The position numbers and the translations under genes were made by a program. A model generated the notes under the pieces. It saw nothing but the letters and a program-made list of their open reading frames with translations. It was not told where the DNA came from and searched no databases. From Cytophagales bacterium Alg240-R148 (GTDB lineage: Bacteria; Bacteroidota; Bacteroidia; Cytophagales; Cyclobacteriaceae), in the NCBI GenBank assembly GCA_900537185.1, contig LS999826.1:1444379-1508378 (forward strand): a stretch of DNA of 64,000 nucleotides. The letters are read 5' to 3'. This document shows, in pieces, positions 48,191-57,195 of the stretch (the stretch's first letter is position 1; each line of letters starts with the position of its first letter).

Positions 48191-48769
48191 ATGTATAAGA
48201 TGAAACCAACTTATAAAGCCATTATAAAAGGACTGTTCGCAGTTCTCTTTGTTTTCCTATCTTATTACCTCTATACAGAGGGGTATGGGTTTGGTTATTA
48301 TTTTATATGCATTACCAGCATTACAATTTTAATGGAAATTATTTTTGGAACTATAAAACTCAGAGAAATCAAAAATACTGCCAATGTCATTTGCATATCC
48401 ACCAATCGAAAATGGAATAGTCTTTTAATATCTATTAACGTTTTTTTTCTGGTGTATACGATGGGCATGTCTACAGCACTTACTTATGCAATTGGTATTC
48501 TTTTGTTAGTGTATAACATTGTATTCTTTTTCAATAACCGCTTTAATTATTTTCTTTTTACATCATTCGGTGTGAAAAATATAAAAAACAATCGGTTTGT
48601 TTTAAAGTTCGAAGAATTGACAGGAATATGGGTAGAAGCTGATATAATCAGAGTCCATACGACTAAATTTGAGAACGACTGGGTAATTAAAAGGGCTAAA
48701 GTTGGTACATCGAATTGGGAGTATTTACAGGAGAAAATGGAAGAGTTGAAGACTCGTTTGGGCCAGTAG
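48191..48769 (+). CDS. Four-helix membrane protein, unknown function
   Basis: 192 residues with four hydrophobic segments (about 12-30, 36-54, 77-95, 98-115) and a charged C-terminal domain. It follows the TPR gene by 9 bases, probably in one operon. No family recognised; start may be ATG 48191 or 48200. Confidence 0.65.
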   Translation: MYKMKPTYKAIIKGLFAVLFVFLSYYLYTEGYGFGYYFICITSITILMEIIFGTIKLREIKNTANVICISTNRKWNSLLISINVFFLVYTMGMSTALTYAIGILLLVYNIVFFFNNRFNYFLFTSFGVKNIKNNRFVLKFEELTGIWVEADIIRVHTTKFENDWVIKRAKVGTSNWEYLQEKMEELKTRLGQ

Positions 48770-48836
48770 GATTAAGTGGGGTACACTTTAGTAATACCAT
48801 TACATTTTATAGGCACAACAAAGGCCATCAGATTAT

Positions 48837-48870
48837 AAAAAAAAGGTGCCCAACCTAAGTGGAGGGCACC
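48837..48870 (-). terminator. Rho-independent terminator of the tyrosinase gene
   Basis: On the minus strand GGTGCCC (48864-48870) and GGGCACC (48845-48851) close a 12-base loop and are followed by eight Ts. It lies 34 bases after the stop codon at 48904. Confidence 0.9.
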
Positions 48871-48903
48871 TTGTGGTTTAAGAAGGTTCAATAGTAGAGG
48901 CGA

Positions 48904-50964
48904 TTAGACCAATTCTAATTCTCTTTCTGGAGCTGCACTTGTTTCAGTATTTAAATGAGGGAATAATTCATAAACAACATAAACACCGGCATTGCCAAAC
49001 CCTACAATTCCTTCTGCAACATGTCCCATAACGTCGGACATCGTTCTAGGATGCATGCCCACGCGCCAGCCACCAGCCTGGTAGCCAAAATTGTTGACAA
49101 CCAATTCGGGCGCCTGAAATGTGCCATCTCCATTGTTTAAGGAGACATAAACCCCTGCATTGCCAAAACCTACAATATCTTGGGTACCGTCTCCAGTAGT
49201 ATCCGCTATAAACCTAGGGTGTTTGTCTACCCGCCAGCCACCAGCCTGGTATCCAAAATTGTTGACGACCCTCCTGGGAGCGGTAAACGTGCCATTGCCA
49301 TTGTTAAGAGCAACATAAACGCCTGCATTGCCAAAGCCGATGATGTCTGCTCTGCCATTGCCGTTGAGGTCTGCAACAAAGCGTGGGTGTTTGTCTACTC
49401 GCCAACCTCCAGCTGCGTACCCAAAATTGTCTATGACTCTTCTAGGCGTTGAAAAACTGCCATCCCCATTGCTATTGGCAATGTATACGCCTGCATTTCC
49501 GAAACCAATGATGTCTGCTTGTCCATCTCCAGTTGTATCGGCCATTTTGCGTGGGTGTTTGTCGATTCTCCACCCACCTGCATTGTACCCAAAATTATTA
49601 ACCCCACGTATCGGAGGGTTAAAAGTGCCATCTCCTTTACTAGTTGCAACATAAACTCCAGCATTGCCAAACCCAACAACATCGTCGCACCCGTCTCCAG
49701 TAGTGTCAGCCATCATTCTAGGGTGTTTGTCTACCCGCCAGCCTCCGGCATTGTACCCAAAATTATTGATTACCCTTTGGATGGGTTGGAAAGTGCCTCC
49801 TCCATTGCTCAAAGAAACATATACTCCTGCATTGCCAAAACCAATAATGTCAGCAAGGCCATCGCCGTTAATATCCGCCAACATGCGTGGGTGTTTTTCT
49901 ACCCGCCATCCTCCAGCGGAATAGCCGAAGTTGTTTACGGCTCGCACTGGTGGTTGGAAGCTTTTGTCTCCATTGTTAATGGATACATAAACCCCTGCAT
50001 TACCAAAACCAATGATATCGGTTTTCTTATCACCTGTTACATCTGCCATCATTCTGGGGTGTTTGTTTTCTCGCCATCCACCTGCTACATACCCAAAATT
50101 GCGAACAGCCAATTGCGGCTGAACCGCTTCGGCATAGGAATAACCAAGGTCATCAATGTTCCATACATTGGCAGGAGTTATGGTACCTGAAACAGTAGGT
50201 TCCATAAAATCATGATAATTCTGTCCTTGAACCCCTCCATTCTGCGGTTGGTACAATGAAGAAGGGTGTTTCTTTTGCCAATCGGCCCAAATTTTATCTA
50301 CAAAACAGTGGTGCAAGAAAAAAACGGGGTCGTTGGGGGAAGTCATGGGAGACATCGAACCGCCTACCCAAACATGGCCTCTGTTGTGCAGCCCCGGACC
50401 CGTTTCTCCATACCAACCTTCTAAACGATTCCTGTGACTCGGGTTGCTTCCAGTGCTCCAAGGAATTTGATCGTATACGGTAATGTTAAGCGCTTCTTGG
50501 ACATCGGCATGGGTAGAAAGGGAAGGAGTGCCTACTCCAAACCTTCTAATTAATGGCCCAGCATCAGCGCCAGTACTGTTGATGATGGTCCATTCACTAG
50601 CTCTAAATGGCCCTGTTTTTACTTTATAACCATCGTTGGGATCACCATCTCCGCCCATGAAATCATGGGCCCATACGGGGCCGTTTTCAGGTGAGCCACT
50701 GGCTTGGTCTTCGGCCCAGTTCCAATAAGGAATACCCATGTTGGGGTTGCCGGATACAGTTTGTATTTCATGTTCTAAATCTAATAAAAACTGCCTGTGC
50801 CAAGGCAAAAAAGCAGGGCAACGATGGATGTTGGCCATTGGAGCTTGTGCGTGGCGGAGAACATACAAATCATATCGACCATCGGATTTAAGTGTTTTGA
50901 TGGCTTGAACAAAAGCTGATTTTTCACTATTGGTTAGATCTTTGACATTTTTTCGGATTGCCAT
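48904..50964 (-). CDS. Tyrosinase (type-3 copper enzyme) with seven C-terminal FG-GAP/VCBS-like repeats
   Basis: 686 residues from ATG 50964 (MAIRKNVKDL); a TTG 22 codons upstream overlaps the preceding gene. Binuclear copper site: CuA His38, His47 (NIHRCP), His56 (PWHRQF); CuB His193 and His197 (HNRGH) and His218/219 (FFLHHCF). All expected histidines are there, so it should oxidise phenols to quinones. From about residue 286 seven near-identical repeats of 56 residues follow, each with NFGY-AGGWR, a DxxGDG calcium loop and GFGNAGVYV; they probably form a beta-propeller. No signal peptide is visible. Cotranscribed with the small gene at 50990. Confidence 0.93.
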   Translation of the reverse strand: MAIRKNVKDLTNSEKSAFVQAIKTLKSDGRYDLYVLRHAQAPMANIHRCPAFLPWHRQFLLDLEHEIQTVSGNPNMGIPYWNWAEDQASGSPENGPVWAHDFMGGDGDPNDGYKVKTGPFRASEWTIINSTGADAGPLIRRFGVGTPSLSTHADVQEALNITVYDQIPWSTGSNPSHRNRLEGWYGETGPGLHNRGHVWVGGSMSPMTSPNDPVFFLHHCFVDKIWADWQKKHPSSLYQPQNGGVQGQNYHDFMEPTVSGTITPANVWNIDDLGYSYAEAVQPQLAVRNFGYVAGGWRENKHPRMMADVTGDKKTDIIGFGNAGVYVSINNGDKSFQPPVRAVNNFGYSAGGWRVEKHPRMLADINGDGLADIIGFGNAGVYVSLSNGGGTFQPIQRVINNFGYNAGGWRVDKHPRMMADTTGDGCDDVVGFGNAGVYVATSKGDGTFNPPIRGVNNFGYNAGGWRIDKHPRKMADTTGDGQADIIGFGNAGVYIANSNGDGSFSTPRRVIDNFGYAAGGWRVDKHPRFVADLNGNGRADIIGFGNAGVYVALNNGNGTFTAPRRVVNNFGYQAGGWRVDKHPRFIADTTGDGTQDIVGFGNAGVYVSLNNGDGTFQAPELVVNNFGYQAGGWRVGMHPRTMSDVMGHVAEGIVGFGNAGVYVVYELFPHLNTETSAAPERELELV
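48931..50109 (-). repeat. Seven tandem 168-bp coding repeats
   Basis: Each unit encodes 56 residues with the order NFGY, AGGWR, KHPR, D-x-x-GDG-x-x-D, GFGNAGVYV and NGDGTF. Units 2-6 are the most alike; the seventh has lost the acidic loop (DVMGHV) and ends the protein. The pattern suggests recent duplication followed by drift. Confidence 0.93.
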
Positions 50965-50989
50965 AATGCATGTTGTTTGGAGTGCTGTG

Positions 50990-51196
50990 TTAATTTTGGT
51001 TTTGAGTATCGTAATCAGGAACATCTTCAATAATGTCCTGTGCCATTTTTTGCAATGTTTTGTACTGGTTGTAAGGTAAAAGAGGGGTTACCCATGCGCC
51101 ATTTTCTAGTGTCTCTACTTCAATCTTTTCGTTATCGATTTTTAATTGTTGATCCTCATCGACTTCTATTTCAAATCCTTTAAATTTTTCTTTCAT
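50990..51196 (-). CDS. Small protein preceding the tyrosinase gene
   Basis: 68 residues. Strand-rich N-terminal half (KGFEIEVDEDQQLKIDNEKI), LPYNQYKTLQ and an acidic C-terminal helix. The tyrosinase start lies 25 bases after its stop, so they form a unit. In Streptomyces, tyrosinase needs the small protein MelC1 for export and copper loading; this one is shorter and has no His-rich region, so the analogy is positional only. Confidence 0.75.
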   Translation of the reverse strand: MKEKFKGFEIEVDEDQQLKIDNEKIEVETLENGAWVTPLLPYNQYKTLQKMAQDIIEDVPDYDTQNQN

Positions 51197-51396
51197 AATT
51201 ATGTTTTTATGGTGTGATTATGTGTTTAAAATATACTTTATTAATATTTATTATAATTTAATTATTAAAATATAAATTAGCAATAGTAGTAAATACCTAG
51301 ATTCATTGGTTATTTAAAGGAGGTGTCTTATGTTTTGTCCTGCTAGTTTTTTACAAAAGTTGTAAAAATTGATCTGGGAAGGTTATATTGGGTGTT

Positions 51397-51897
51397 ATGA
51401 AAGTTGAAACCTACAAAATCAAAGGATGGAAAAATCTTGAAACAGGCTTGTTGATAGATGAAAATGCCAAATGGATATTGGTAAAACATATATCGGGAGA
51501 CTACTTAGTAGACGGGTACAAAGTTTATAACAAAAATACCGTCCTAAAACGCATGCATAAAAAAGATGAAAAACTGAAGGAAAAAGTTTTGTCTCTGAAA
51601 AAAGTAGAAGCTAAAAAACCCAAAGGATTTAAATTTGGATCTATGAAAACCATGTTGGAGTGGAGTGAGAAAAAATATGGCTTGTTTGAATTTCAGGATT
51701 TTGAAGAAGAAGTTCTTTTTTATGGTAAAATAAAAAAGATCGACAAAGAATTGATGCGCATTCATATGATCGAACCCAATGGCAAATTGAAAAAGAATTT
51801 CGATTACGACTTTTCTTTAAAAGATATTCAGGCCCTAGTTTTTGAATCGGATTATTTTAATTCCATTCGATTACTGATGCAAGACAAAAAGAAATAG
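51397..51897 (+). CDS. Conserved hypothetical protein, lysine-rich
   Basis: 166 residues from ATG 51397; an in-frame TTG at 51388 is the alternative. Strand-rich N-terminus with WILVKHISGDYLVDGYKV, a highly basic middle (about 50-75), then another beta region. Soluble, no family recognised; looks like a small RNA- or protein-binding factor (guess). Divergent from the tyrosinase unit. Confidence 0.75.
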   Translation: MKVETYKIKGWKNLETGLLIDENAKWILVKHISGDYLVDGYKVYNKNTVLKRMHKKDEKLKEKVLSLKKVEAKKPKGFKFGSMKTMLEWSEKKYGLFEFQDFEEEVLFYGKIKKIDKELMRIHMIEPNGKLKKNFDYDFSLKDIQALVFESDYFNSIRLLMQDKKK

Positions 51898-51920
51898 TCT
51901 ATATCCGTATAGGTTTATTT

Positions 51921-51950
51921 AAAAAGGGGCAATTTTGTGCTCCTTTTTTA
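51921..51950 (+). terminator. Rho-independent terminator
   Basis: AAAAAGGGGCA and TGCTCCTTTTTT form an 11-bp stem with one G-T pair around ATTTTG, followed by Ts, 23 bases after the stop at 51897. Confidence 0.85.
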
Positions 51951-52264
51951 TTTTGTCTTCTTATGGTATGGTTTTGGTCTTTTTTTGACGTGTCTTTTTT
52001 TATGTGCGGTTGTTGTTAGTATTTACTATTTGCAAGCTAAGTCCAATATCCTTTGCAATGGCATACTATAAACTGCTGGCATAACATGGATGGGCAGGAT
52101 TGGAGTTGAACCCAGAGGAAGGTTGAAAAATACTAAGGAATTAGCCTGTTGCTTTAAACCTGTGTAAGAAACCACTAGTGTAATGTCTATTTATCTGTAT
52201 ATTAGTGTTTTATGGTTGATGTAGCGGCATTGATGGGCTTTCTATTTTTCTAACATAATACCCT
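51951..52264. other. Intergenic region, 314 bp
   Basis: T-rich at the left; I find no ORF, RNA gene or repeat in it. It must carry the promoter of the retropepsin gene. Confidence 0.4.
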
Positions 52265-53440
52265 ATGAATTACAAAATTGTTTTTGTTTTATTTTTGATT
52301 ACAGGTCCGGTAATAGCTCAAAATTTTAATTTTAATCAAGGATCTGTTGCAGCTGAAACGTACCATGTCTCGGTACCATTTGAATTTGTTAAAGGCAAAA
52401 TTATTATTAGTGCTGCGGTGGAAGGCGAGGTTTACAAGTTCATGGTAGATACTGGAGCCCCCAACATGGTTTCAAGAGCCCTTTATGAAAAAATTAATCC
52501 TCCACTATTAAAAACATTAAAAATAAGCGATTCTAGCAACAAAAAGGACAGCCTCGATGTCGTTTCACTTAAAAGTATAAGTATTGCCGGAGTAGAATTT
52601 CAAAGTACGCCCGCTTTGGTAGACAACCAGTCAATATTATTGGAATGTTTTGAGGTCGATGGAATTATTGGTAGCAATATGTTGCGCAATACGGCTGTGA
52701 AATTTTCTCTATCTCAAAAAACAATGACCATAAGCAATACTGCCTCAGTATTTAACTTGGACAAGCGAGCAGCAATTCCAATGCAATTGTTGTTCAACCA
52801 AAGCAGCCCTTATTTTTGGATGAAGTTAAAAGGGAAAAACAATGGAAAGGTCCAGGTTCTTTTTGATAGTGGGATGGAGGGGGTGTTGGATATCTCTTTA
52901 GGTAATTTAAAGCAATTGGGGCAATTGGATATATTTGAGAATATATTTACAAGCAAGGGTAGTAGTTCACTGGGTTTATTTGGGATGGCAGAAGAACGCA
53001 CCCAATACAAAATGACGGTACCTCAAATCAAAATAGGGAAGCTGTTATTAGAAAATGGGTTGGTCCATACCACCAATGCTGGAAACTCTAGAGTGGGCAC
53101 AACTATTCTACATTATGCCGATGTTGTTTTGGACAATCCCAAACAAAAAATTTACTTTTCTCCTTTACAAGCAGAAAATCAAAATGCCTATAAAAAGTCG
53201 TTTCCAATTGAGCCAACTTATGCAGAAGGAAAAGTATTGGTTGATTTTATCTGGAATAAAGAGGCCGTACCCAACATAGAAAAGGGGGATGAAATTATAA
53301 AAATCAATGGGCAGCAATGCCGTGGTATGGAGCTTTGTGCATTTCTTTTTTACCTAAGCAAACAAAACAAGAATACTTTGGAGTTGGTTACCATAGACCA
53401 GAATGGGGAAGAGCAATTAACCGTTATTAATAAAGAGTAA
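52265..53440 (+). CDS. Secreted retropepsin-like aspartyl protease with PDZ domain
   Basis: 391 residues. Signal peptide (about 1-18, ending VIAQ). Two retropepsin-like halves: the first with FMVDTGAPN and the second with LFDSGMEG, the two catalytic Asp; flap-like glycine turns follow each. The C-terminal 90 residues are PDZ-like (VPNIEKGDEIIKINGQ). This aspartyl-protease/PDZ combination is frequent in Bacteroidota. Probably periplasmic; substrate unknown. Confidence 0.9.
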   Translation: MNYKIVFVLFLITGPVIAQNFNFNQGSVAAETYHVSVPFEFVKGKIIISAAVEGEVYKFMVDTGAPNMVSRALYEKINPPLLKTLKISDSSNKKDSLDVVSLKSISIAGVEFQSTPALVDNQSILLECFEVDGIIGSNMLRNTAVKFSLSQKTMTISNTASVFNLDKRAAIPMQLLFNQSSPYFWMKLKGKNNGKVQVLFDSGMEGVLDISLGNLKQLGQLDIFENIFTSKGSSSLGLFGMAEERTQYKMTVPQIKIGKLLLENGLVHTTNAGNSRVGTTILHYADVVLDNPKQKIYFSPLQAENQNAYKKSFPIEPTYAEGKVLVDFIWNKEAVPNIEKGDEIIKINGQQCRGMELCAFLFYLSKQNKNTLELVTIDQNGEEQLTVINKE

Positions 53441-53461
53441 ATTTCAACCAGCAAAAGTAAT

Positions 53462-54154
53462 TTAAACAAGTGTATCCATTAGGTCCTGAATTGCTTGGGC
53501 TTGTTGGTTGGATTCTTTTTCGAGTTGCTCAAATAATGCACTGTATTTTTTCAACAGTGGTGCAGCAATTTTAATATTATCTGAGTGCATCATACCATTG
53601 GTTTCTAAATGATCCGAAACATCATTAATTGCCATTTTTAAACTTTCAGACAGCACATCTACTATAATGTACCATTCCTTTTCTTCGTTGTAAATATTGG
53701 ACAATGCTTGTTCTACCTGCCGCGCTCTTTCTATCGAATACAGCCCAAATAGTTCTAAAAAATTATTTTTGTTAAATTTTGTGGTAGCATCTTTTTGGAT
53801 TTTTTGGGCGTGCTTGGTTATAATTGAACAACTTCCTTTTAAGGATCGGATCCTGTTTTTCGCTTCTCCAGAATCCATTTTATATTTTATAAAATAGTCG
53901 TTGAAGCGGGTAGGTTCTCCATGAATGGTTACAGGAGAAATGTTGAATCTGAAGTGGGTTATAATTTCCGATGCCTTGGCAACTGCATTGCATGTCTTTT
54001 TTAATTCTGAACACATAATTACCAAGTCGTTTTTGATTTCGGGGTAATTTGTGTTCATGTACTGATAGCCATCATTAACAGTAGAATATATGTTTCTAAT
54101 GTTTTGAATGGTACTTGAAACTAGTTTAACCCCTTCTACAACGTCTTTAACCAT
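53462..54154 (-). CDS. All-helical protein of unknown function
   Basis: 230 residues, predicted almost wholly helical, no signal peptide, no membrane segment. The start VKDVVEGVKLVSSTIQNI and the following helix pattern recall, loosely, N-terminal helical domains of STAND or het-type fungal and bacterial conflict proteins; this is only a resemblance. A perfect 15-bp inverted repeat lies 15 bases upstream of the start. No partner gene adjoins it on the same strand. Confidence 0.7.
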   Translation of the reverse strand: MVKDVVEGVKLVSSTIQNIRNIYSTVNDGYQYMNTNYPEIKNDLVIMCSELKKTCNAVAKASEIITHFRFNISPVTIHGEPTRFNDYFIKYKMDSGEAKNRIRSLKGSCSIITKHAQKIQKDATTKFNKNNFLELFGLYSIERARQVEQALSNIYNEEKEWYIIVDVLSESLKMAINDVSDHLETNGMMHSDNIKIAAPLLKKYSALFEQLEKESNQQAQAIQDLMDTLV

Positions 54155-54169
54155 GGTGCGATGAGTTGA

Positions 54170-54210
54170 TTCTCTAAAAACATATTTAATATAACTATGT
54201 TTTTAGAGAA
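54170..54210 (-). promoter_or_regulatory. Perfect 15-bp inverted repeat upstream of the helical-protein gene
   Basis: Arms 54170-54184 and 54196-54210 (TTCTCTAAAAACATA and its complement) with an 11-base AT-rich loop. On the minus strand it ends 15 bases before the ATG, so in the transcript it would be a hairpin next to the ribosome site, or it could be an operator. Confidence 0.7.
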
Positions 54211-54487
54211 AGAAAAGGGCTAAGTGAAAATGCCATTACAATTAATGGATATAACATGTAAATGCTTAATTGTTTTATTTAAAATACAATTATTTCTTTA
54301 ATTTAGAATGAAAAATGGTTAATTTTTGGATTGTCATTCAGCTGGGCTAGTGAGTTGATTTTTAAATGACGTTGTGTTGAAAAATAAGTGTTATAATACC
54401 GAATTAATGCACTGTTTGTTCCGCTGAATGGACTTGTATGGTTGGCCGAGTGGCCCAACCTTTTCATAACCTAAACCTTTATCAAGA
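54211..54487. other. Divergent intergenic region with a GC-rich hairpin
   Basis: Mostly AT-rich. Near the right end GGTTGGCC (54440-54447), loop GAGT, GGCCCAACC (54452-54460) form a hairpin with one bulged base, 27 bases before the lipoprotein start. A four-T run follows, so it could be an attenuator or a 5'-UTR structure. Confidence 0.45.
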
Positions 54488-55654
54488 ATGAACAGAATTA
54501 ATAAATTATTTTGTATGCTTTTGGTCTGGAGTACCACCTTGTATTCATGTGAAAACGCATTGACAACAAAAAATGATCCGGTATCCGATCCGGTAACCAG
54601 CGATTTTAACGCATCTGGATTGGAGGCATCTACTATGTGTGCAGGATGTGACCCTGTATATTCTCCAATGGGGAACGAACTACCTGGTGCATATACAGCA
54701 CCTGGATTACACAATGTTTGTTTTGACTATTCCTTTTTTGCCCATCCTTTTTCGGCTGTTTACGATGGCGTAGATGGATTTACACCTCCTGCTTCTCCTC
54801 CATATCACAACTACCCGATGGTGCAAGATGGTAGTTATGTCGTATCAGAAATTTTCCCAAGATCTGATTTTTGGCCCAAAGGGGGAGGGATTGTTGGGCC
54901 AGAATATTATGACAAAGTGCTGATACTAAAAAATGGATCTCCTTTGCATGTTATGACCGTTGCACCCAATGAATTTGTGTATTGCAGCCATGCAGGCCCC
55001 TTGTACACCCATTCTAAAATAATGGATTGTGCTTATGCACAAGACGGAGACCAGTATTTTAAATTCAGTTTAAGCAACATTGTAAGGCTTAGGCTCGACA
55101 CTGACGTTATAACTAGCAGTTTGGAAGAAGGAGGTTGGATAGAGGTTAAGCTCGCACAAGAAAACGAAATAACCAATGCACATGGTATTGCGCGGTGGGA
55201 AATAACAGCAAACAGTTCTTTTTTACAACCAGAGTATATGGATGGTAATTTTAACACGAAATATGGAACTGTTCGGGTATACATGGACCCAACCGCTACC
55301 AACCGTACGGGAAGCATTACTTTCAAAGATGTATTGAATGGAAACCAGATGGTGTGCACCATCCATCAAGTAAGGAGAACAGCGCCAACTATCACACCTT
55401 CAGGAAATCCAATAGCCTTGCCGCATTACGCTGCACCACTTACTTTTAAAGTTAAAGCGTCCGACGCCAGTAGAAATTTTCATTTATCCGTCGATCGTTC
55501 GGGTATAAACATTACAAAAACATCCAACCAAGAATTTAGAGTTTCGGGTCAAATGGATGGTACTTATACCTTGACCATTTCCGAAATTTTTGCCAGTGGC
55601 AATAAGTTCATCACCAACAGAACGCTTACTTATAAAAAGCATGGAGGGTTTTAA
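54488..55654 (+). CDS. Lipoprotein with BACON-like domain
   Basis: 388 residues. Lipobox LYSCE (about Cys21) predicts a surface or outer-membrane lipoprotein. The N-terminal half has Cys pairs (MCAGCD) and aromatic-rich segments; a beta-sandwich with GSITFKDVLNGNQMVCTIHQ looks like BACON, a carbohydrate or mucin-associated domain; a last beta domain follows. No enzyme motif. Single gene. Confidence 0.7.
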   Translation: MNRINKLFCMLLVWSTTLYSCENALTTKNDPVSDPVTSDFNASGLEASTMCAGCDPVYSPMGNELPGAYTAPGLHNVCFDYSFFAHPFSAVYDGVDGFTPPASPPYHNYPMVQDGSYVVSEIFPRSDFWPKGGGIVGPEYYDKVLILKNGSPLHVMTVAPNEFVYCSHAGPLYTHSKIMDCAYAQDGDQYFKFSLSNIVRLRLDTDVITSSLEEGGWIEVKLAQENEITNAHGIARWEITANSSFLQPEYMDGNFNTKYGTVRVYMDPTATNRTGSITFKDVLNGNQMVCTIHQVRRTAPTITPSGNPIALPHYAAPLTFKVKASDASRNFHLSVDRSGINITKTSNQEFRVSGQMDGTYTLTISEIFASGNKFITNRTLTYKKHGGF

Positions 55655-55700
55655 TTATTGAAACTTGGCTAATCAAGTACAATTGCACTGTATAGGCGCT

Positions 55701-55736
55701 GTAGAACATAAAGGAACAACTCTTTAAATGTTCTAC
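55701..55736. terminator. Inverted repeat between convergent genes
   Basis: GTAGAACAT (55701-55709) and ATGTTCTAC (55728-55736), perfect, 18-base loop. No T-tract, so its role as a terminator is uncertain. Confidence 0.35.
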
Positions 55737-55766
55737 CGTGCCTTGCTTATTGTTTGGCACCAACCC

Positions 55767-56360
55767 CTACTTACACTTTATGTTGTAATCTCTAATAATT
55801 TCAATGTAATCTTGAATATTGCCGCTGAAATCAGCTTCATTGGTAGCTCTAAAGGCCTCACACTCTAGTAAATAAGGTTTTAGATATTTCTTTATATCTC
55901 CTTTTTTGGCCAAGTCGTAGTACCGGCCATCTGGGAGTTTTACAAAATACCGTACGTTGTACCTCTGAGAATAAGTGGCGTTCATTCCAACTCCGGTCCA
56001 CTCCTTAGAGTAAAGTACTCTCAGTTTTCCATCTACTATTCTGTAGGCGAAATGAACATAGCTGTTGGGGTTGTGGGCTTTTTTAGGTGTCCTGTCCAAT
56101 ACGCGGCCATCTATATAAAAAGTGGTTATGTCCGGCACGTTTTTTCTTCCTTTAATTTTATGCTCTTTTCCGTTTTTATCGGTGTACTCGATGAGTTTCA
56201 GGTATCCTTGAATGGTGAGACCATAAACCAGGTCCTTGCAATAGGTAGTATCTTGTCCGGCAACAAAATAATCCGACTTACGGGGTGCAATAATGCGTTG
56301 GGCATGGCTATTTGTGAATAACATGACCCCAATAATTAGTAATAATGTGGTGTATTTCAT
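55767..56360 (-). CDS. Secreted protein of unknown function
   Basis: 197 residues with a signal peptide (about 1-20, ending SHAQ). Strand-rich, with YFVKLPDGRYYDLAKKGDIKKYL near the C-terminus and two Cys. I recognise no family. It is followed on the same strand upstream by another unknown secreted protein gene (82 bases apart). Confidence 0.65.
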   Translation of the reverse strand: MKYTTLLLIIGVMLFTNSHAQRIIAPRKSDYFVAGQDTTYCKDLVYGLTIQGYLKLIEYTDKNGKEHKIKGRKNVPDITTFYIDGRVLDRTPKKAHNPNSYVHFAYRIVDGKLRVLYSKEWTGVGMNATYSQRYNVRYFVKLPDGRYYDLAKKGDIKKYLKPYLLECEAFRATNEADFSGNIQDYIEIIRDYNIKCK

Positions 56361-56441
56361 GGAGTGTTTACAAACTGATATCTACCTTGTTTTCTTTTAC
56401 TTTAAAAGTAGTACACTTAGTTGAAGACCACTATTCTTCTT

Positions 56442-57044
56442 CTAAAAAACTTTACTTTTGATTAAAAGTTTACCAAACTCTTTGCCAGCTTTGGCATAGG
56501 CTTCTTCAATTCTGTAACCTGTGTCGTAATCTGTGCCCATACTGCCTCTTCCAGGTGCTTTTGTCATTTTTATTTTACCAAGGACATTGCTTCTATTGGC
56601 ACTTTCAACAAATATAAACCCAACATTAATGTGTGCATTTTTACGAACCATTACAGCATGAAAACCAGGCTCTACGTAAGTGGTTTTTACTATTAGAGTG
56701 TATTTAGCAGTTGCTAGTCCTTCTTCTGCTCTCAGGTTGCCATCCAGGTGTTTGTTGAATAACTCTTGAAAATTAGGTTCGAAACGGTTGTCTCTATCGC
56801 CCTCCCATTTGGTTTTCCAAAGCGCTCCTCTGGATGGGTCTTTTTTGTTTAGATCATTTACTTTTTTAGTAACATAGGCCTGCTCTGTTTGAAATTTACC
56901 AACCCCAAAGTTGCTATAATCATACTCAATGTTCAGCTCCTCGGCATTCCTCAAAAATGTAAATTTTTTAGCATTGCCATCAAACTTTTGAGCAACAGCA
57001 AAGTTGATGGATAAAATTGTCAGTAGAAAAATGGTTTTTATCAT
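56442..57044 (-). CDS. Secreted protein of unknown function
   Basis: 200 residues with a signal peptide (about 1-18, ending AVAQ). Mixed alpha/beta; contains KYTLIVKTTYVEPGFHAVMV and VGFIFVESANR, reminiscent of small envelope-stress proteins, but no family is recognised. It probably forms a unit with the downstream gene at 55767. Confidence 0.7.
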   Translation of the reverse strand: MIKTIFLLTILSINFAVAQKFDGNAKKFTFLRNAEELNIEYDYSNFGVGKFQTEQAYVTKKVNDLNKKDPSRGALWKTKWEGDRDNRFEPNFQELFNKHLDGNLRAEEGLATAKYTLIVKTTYVEPGFHAVMVRKNAHINVGFIFVESANRSNVLGKIKMTKAPGRGSMGTDYDTGYRIEEAYAKAGKEFGKLLIKSKVF

Positions 57045-57195
57045 TTCGTAAGTGATTTATTGGTTATTTGACAATAATAAGGGATTAAAATTAAATTCGA
57101 AATAGGAACTGGGTGTGTGTGTTAGTGTTAAATAGTAAAAATTGCTTAAAATATATTATTTTAACGATTATTAATCATTTTAAAAAAAGTAAATC

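Noticed and set aside
48931-50109. Regular 168-bp periodicity, considered as CRISPR or satellite DNA
   Set aside because: The repeats are in frame inside the tyrosinase gene and encode a FG-GAP-like unit.
54440-54460. GGCCGAGTGG, similar to the D-arm of tRNA-Ser or tRNA-Leu
   Set aside because: No acceptor stem, anticodon arm or T-arm can be formed around it.
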